Source of the DNA: Isoetes taiwanensis
Lineage: Eukaryota; Streptophyta; Lycopodiopsida; Isoetales; Isoetaceae
DNA length: 64,000 nt
Direction of reading: 5' to 3'
NCBI GenBank assembly: GCA_021234155.1
Contig: JAJEKV010000014.1
Coordinates: forward strand, 12,567,836 to 12,631,835
Both the position numbers and the translations under genes were made by a program. Shown in pieces: positions 62,651 through 64,000 of this stretch; the first letter of the stretch is position 1, and each line of letters begins with the position of its first letter. Below the pieces are notes generated by a model. It did no database searches and was not told where the DNA came from. It saw nothing but the letters and a program-made list of their open reading frames with translations.

Positions 62651-64000
62651 TGATGCTAAACAAAGGAAAGGATGTGGCTGGTCCCCACCTGTGATATTCG
62701 ATTAGGATACTTGAGTATGAATATGAATATCTGGTGGCCGATGTGTGGTCTTCAGAAACTGTTGGAATAATTGACATGATCAGCAGCAATGTTCTTCTTG
62801 TTCTGTTTGCACTTGTGTTTCTGAGTTGCCTTTAGGTGAGTGACTATGGGAGGCAACTTTTGGTAGCGACTTGACAAGATTTGGAAGCAATGGTCATATG
62901 TTCAAAGGCTATAGTGATCAGATGGACGTGGAAGGAAATCAAATGAACCTGGAATGACACTTAAAAGACTGTTAGTATCTTCTGCAACAGCTTTTCTCCA
63001 TGGATGCATAGCTGTTTGATGGGAATCTGCATTTGAAAAAGAACACAAGTCTCATGTATATGGGGCAAAAGTCATATCTCGATGAGTTTGATCGGTCGAT
63101 GGATCGGCAAGTGGTGCAAAATGTTAGCATCAACAAGATAAACTCTTGCTCACCTGAGCGGCATTTTATTTGAAATCGGCCTTCAATCAAGAACCACCTT
63201 TCTCCGAAAGCGTAAACCGCTTAATAATAAAACCTACTTTACTTAGAACTCTATGTTTTGTTTGATTTTCTTTCTTTTTTTCCTTTTTATGTCTTTTATC
63301 ATTTTCAACTTGAAATACTAACAAAGACTCGACAACTATTGCTCGAATTATCATATACTTCCTAACTAAAAAGCACTACAACATGTTCACTCAAATAAGA
63401 TCGAGCAGATATGTTTGCTCCCAATACCTTTTCAAATGCAATGTATTTATAGGATTAGCTAGCAATCTCCCCTGCACCAATTTCTTGCAAAAGATAAGAA
63501 CTTGTACCCGCAATTGCATGGATCTTGAAAGGACCTTCCCATAGGCCATCAAATTTATTTGCTTTGAATCTTCCTTTGCTTTATTCCATTTGAGCACCAA
63601 TTCATCTACTTTGAAACTTCCTTGTAACTTGTGTGCACTTTGAATCTTTGCTACATCCTTAGCTTTTTTCCTCATGTTCACATTCTCGACTTCCAGCCTC
63701 TCTTCTTCAAGCATCGGCAACTTCTCATACTGTCTTTGTAAGCATCCTCTAGTCGTGCATACGGATCTTCATTGCCAACCCGAGTGATGGCAACTCTAGC
63801 TCAACCGGTACCACGGCTTCAACACCATAGACAAGGCTAAAAGGTGTATGGTTAGTAGCATTTTTCACAGTGGTCCTATATGCCCACAATGCATCATGCG
63901 TTTAATATGCCAATCTTTTTTTATGAACTTCAATTTTTTTTAGAATGCTCTTCAATACTTTATTTGTTGACTCAAATTTTGCCCATTGCCTTGAGGATAA
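62651..64000 (-). mobile_element. Gypsy-2 internal region, cut by the window edge
   Basis: About 740 bp of non-coding sequence next to the LTR is followed by the gypsy integrase end (63391-64000). On the minus strand this reads [49 protein letters not shown] and FKVDELVLKWNKAKED. These match gypsy-1's integrase tail closely in pattern (GELVLKWNK, IEAVLPIELELPS). Frameshifts are present near 63900 and 63730. The rest of the element lies beyond 64000. Confidence 0.85.

Overview
This is nuclear DNA from a land plant. The evidence is plant L1-type LINEs, Ty1/copia and Ty3/gypsy LTR retrotransposons, a CACTA-type end, and plant-style split genes with GT-AG introns of about 70-90 bp. The species cannot be named from the sequence. 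The window is mostly layered transposons around a few genes and gene relics.

Layout. 1-2.4 kb: no supported gene. 2.5-9.5 kb: a decayed L1-type LINE on the minus strand (LINE-A), whose reverse-transcriptase region is split at 5.0-5.7 kb by a TTAA-flanked composite inverted-repeat element. A second copy of that element lies inverted at 25.8-26.4 kb. 10.2-10.7 kb: a CACTA-like terminus. 11.25-12.47 kb, minus: a seven-exon gene that can be read without a break from ATG to stop (211 residues). It has a probable organelle transit peptide and is the only apparently intact host gene in the window. 17.3-25 kb: gene relics, namely a class 3 lipase pseudogene (minus), an ABCC/MRP transporter pseudogene (plus), exon-like pieces of an unidentified plastid-type protein (minus), and two exons of a LigB/DODA-type extradiol dioxygenase (minus).

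27.7-35.9 kb: a second L1-type LINE (LINE-C, plus) with a poly-A tail and two extra small ORFs after ORF2. 38.8 kb: another retrotransposed 3' end. 40.2-43.85 kb: a direct duplication split by a third LINE (LINE-D, minus). LINE-D is not of the L1 type and ends in a (ATTCT)n tail instead of poly-A.

47.7-64 kb: nested LTR retrotransposons. A copia element (minus) is interrupted twice. Gypsy-1 is full length at 48,354-58,232 with a 5-bp ATTAT target duplication. Gypsy-2 is a related element, of which the 3' LTR and the end of integrase are visible before the window edge. The order of events is copia first, then the gypsy elements. All retrotransposon ORFs carry frameshifts or stops.

The genes do not form a pathway. 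The window is gene-poor sequence shaped by insertion and decay, with one readable gene. The most interesting items are the TTAA-flanked composite element, the microsatellite-tailed LINE, and the unnamed seven-exon gene.
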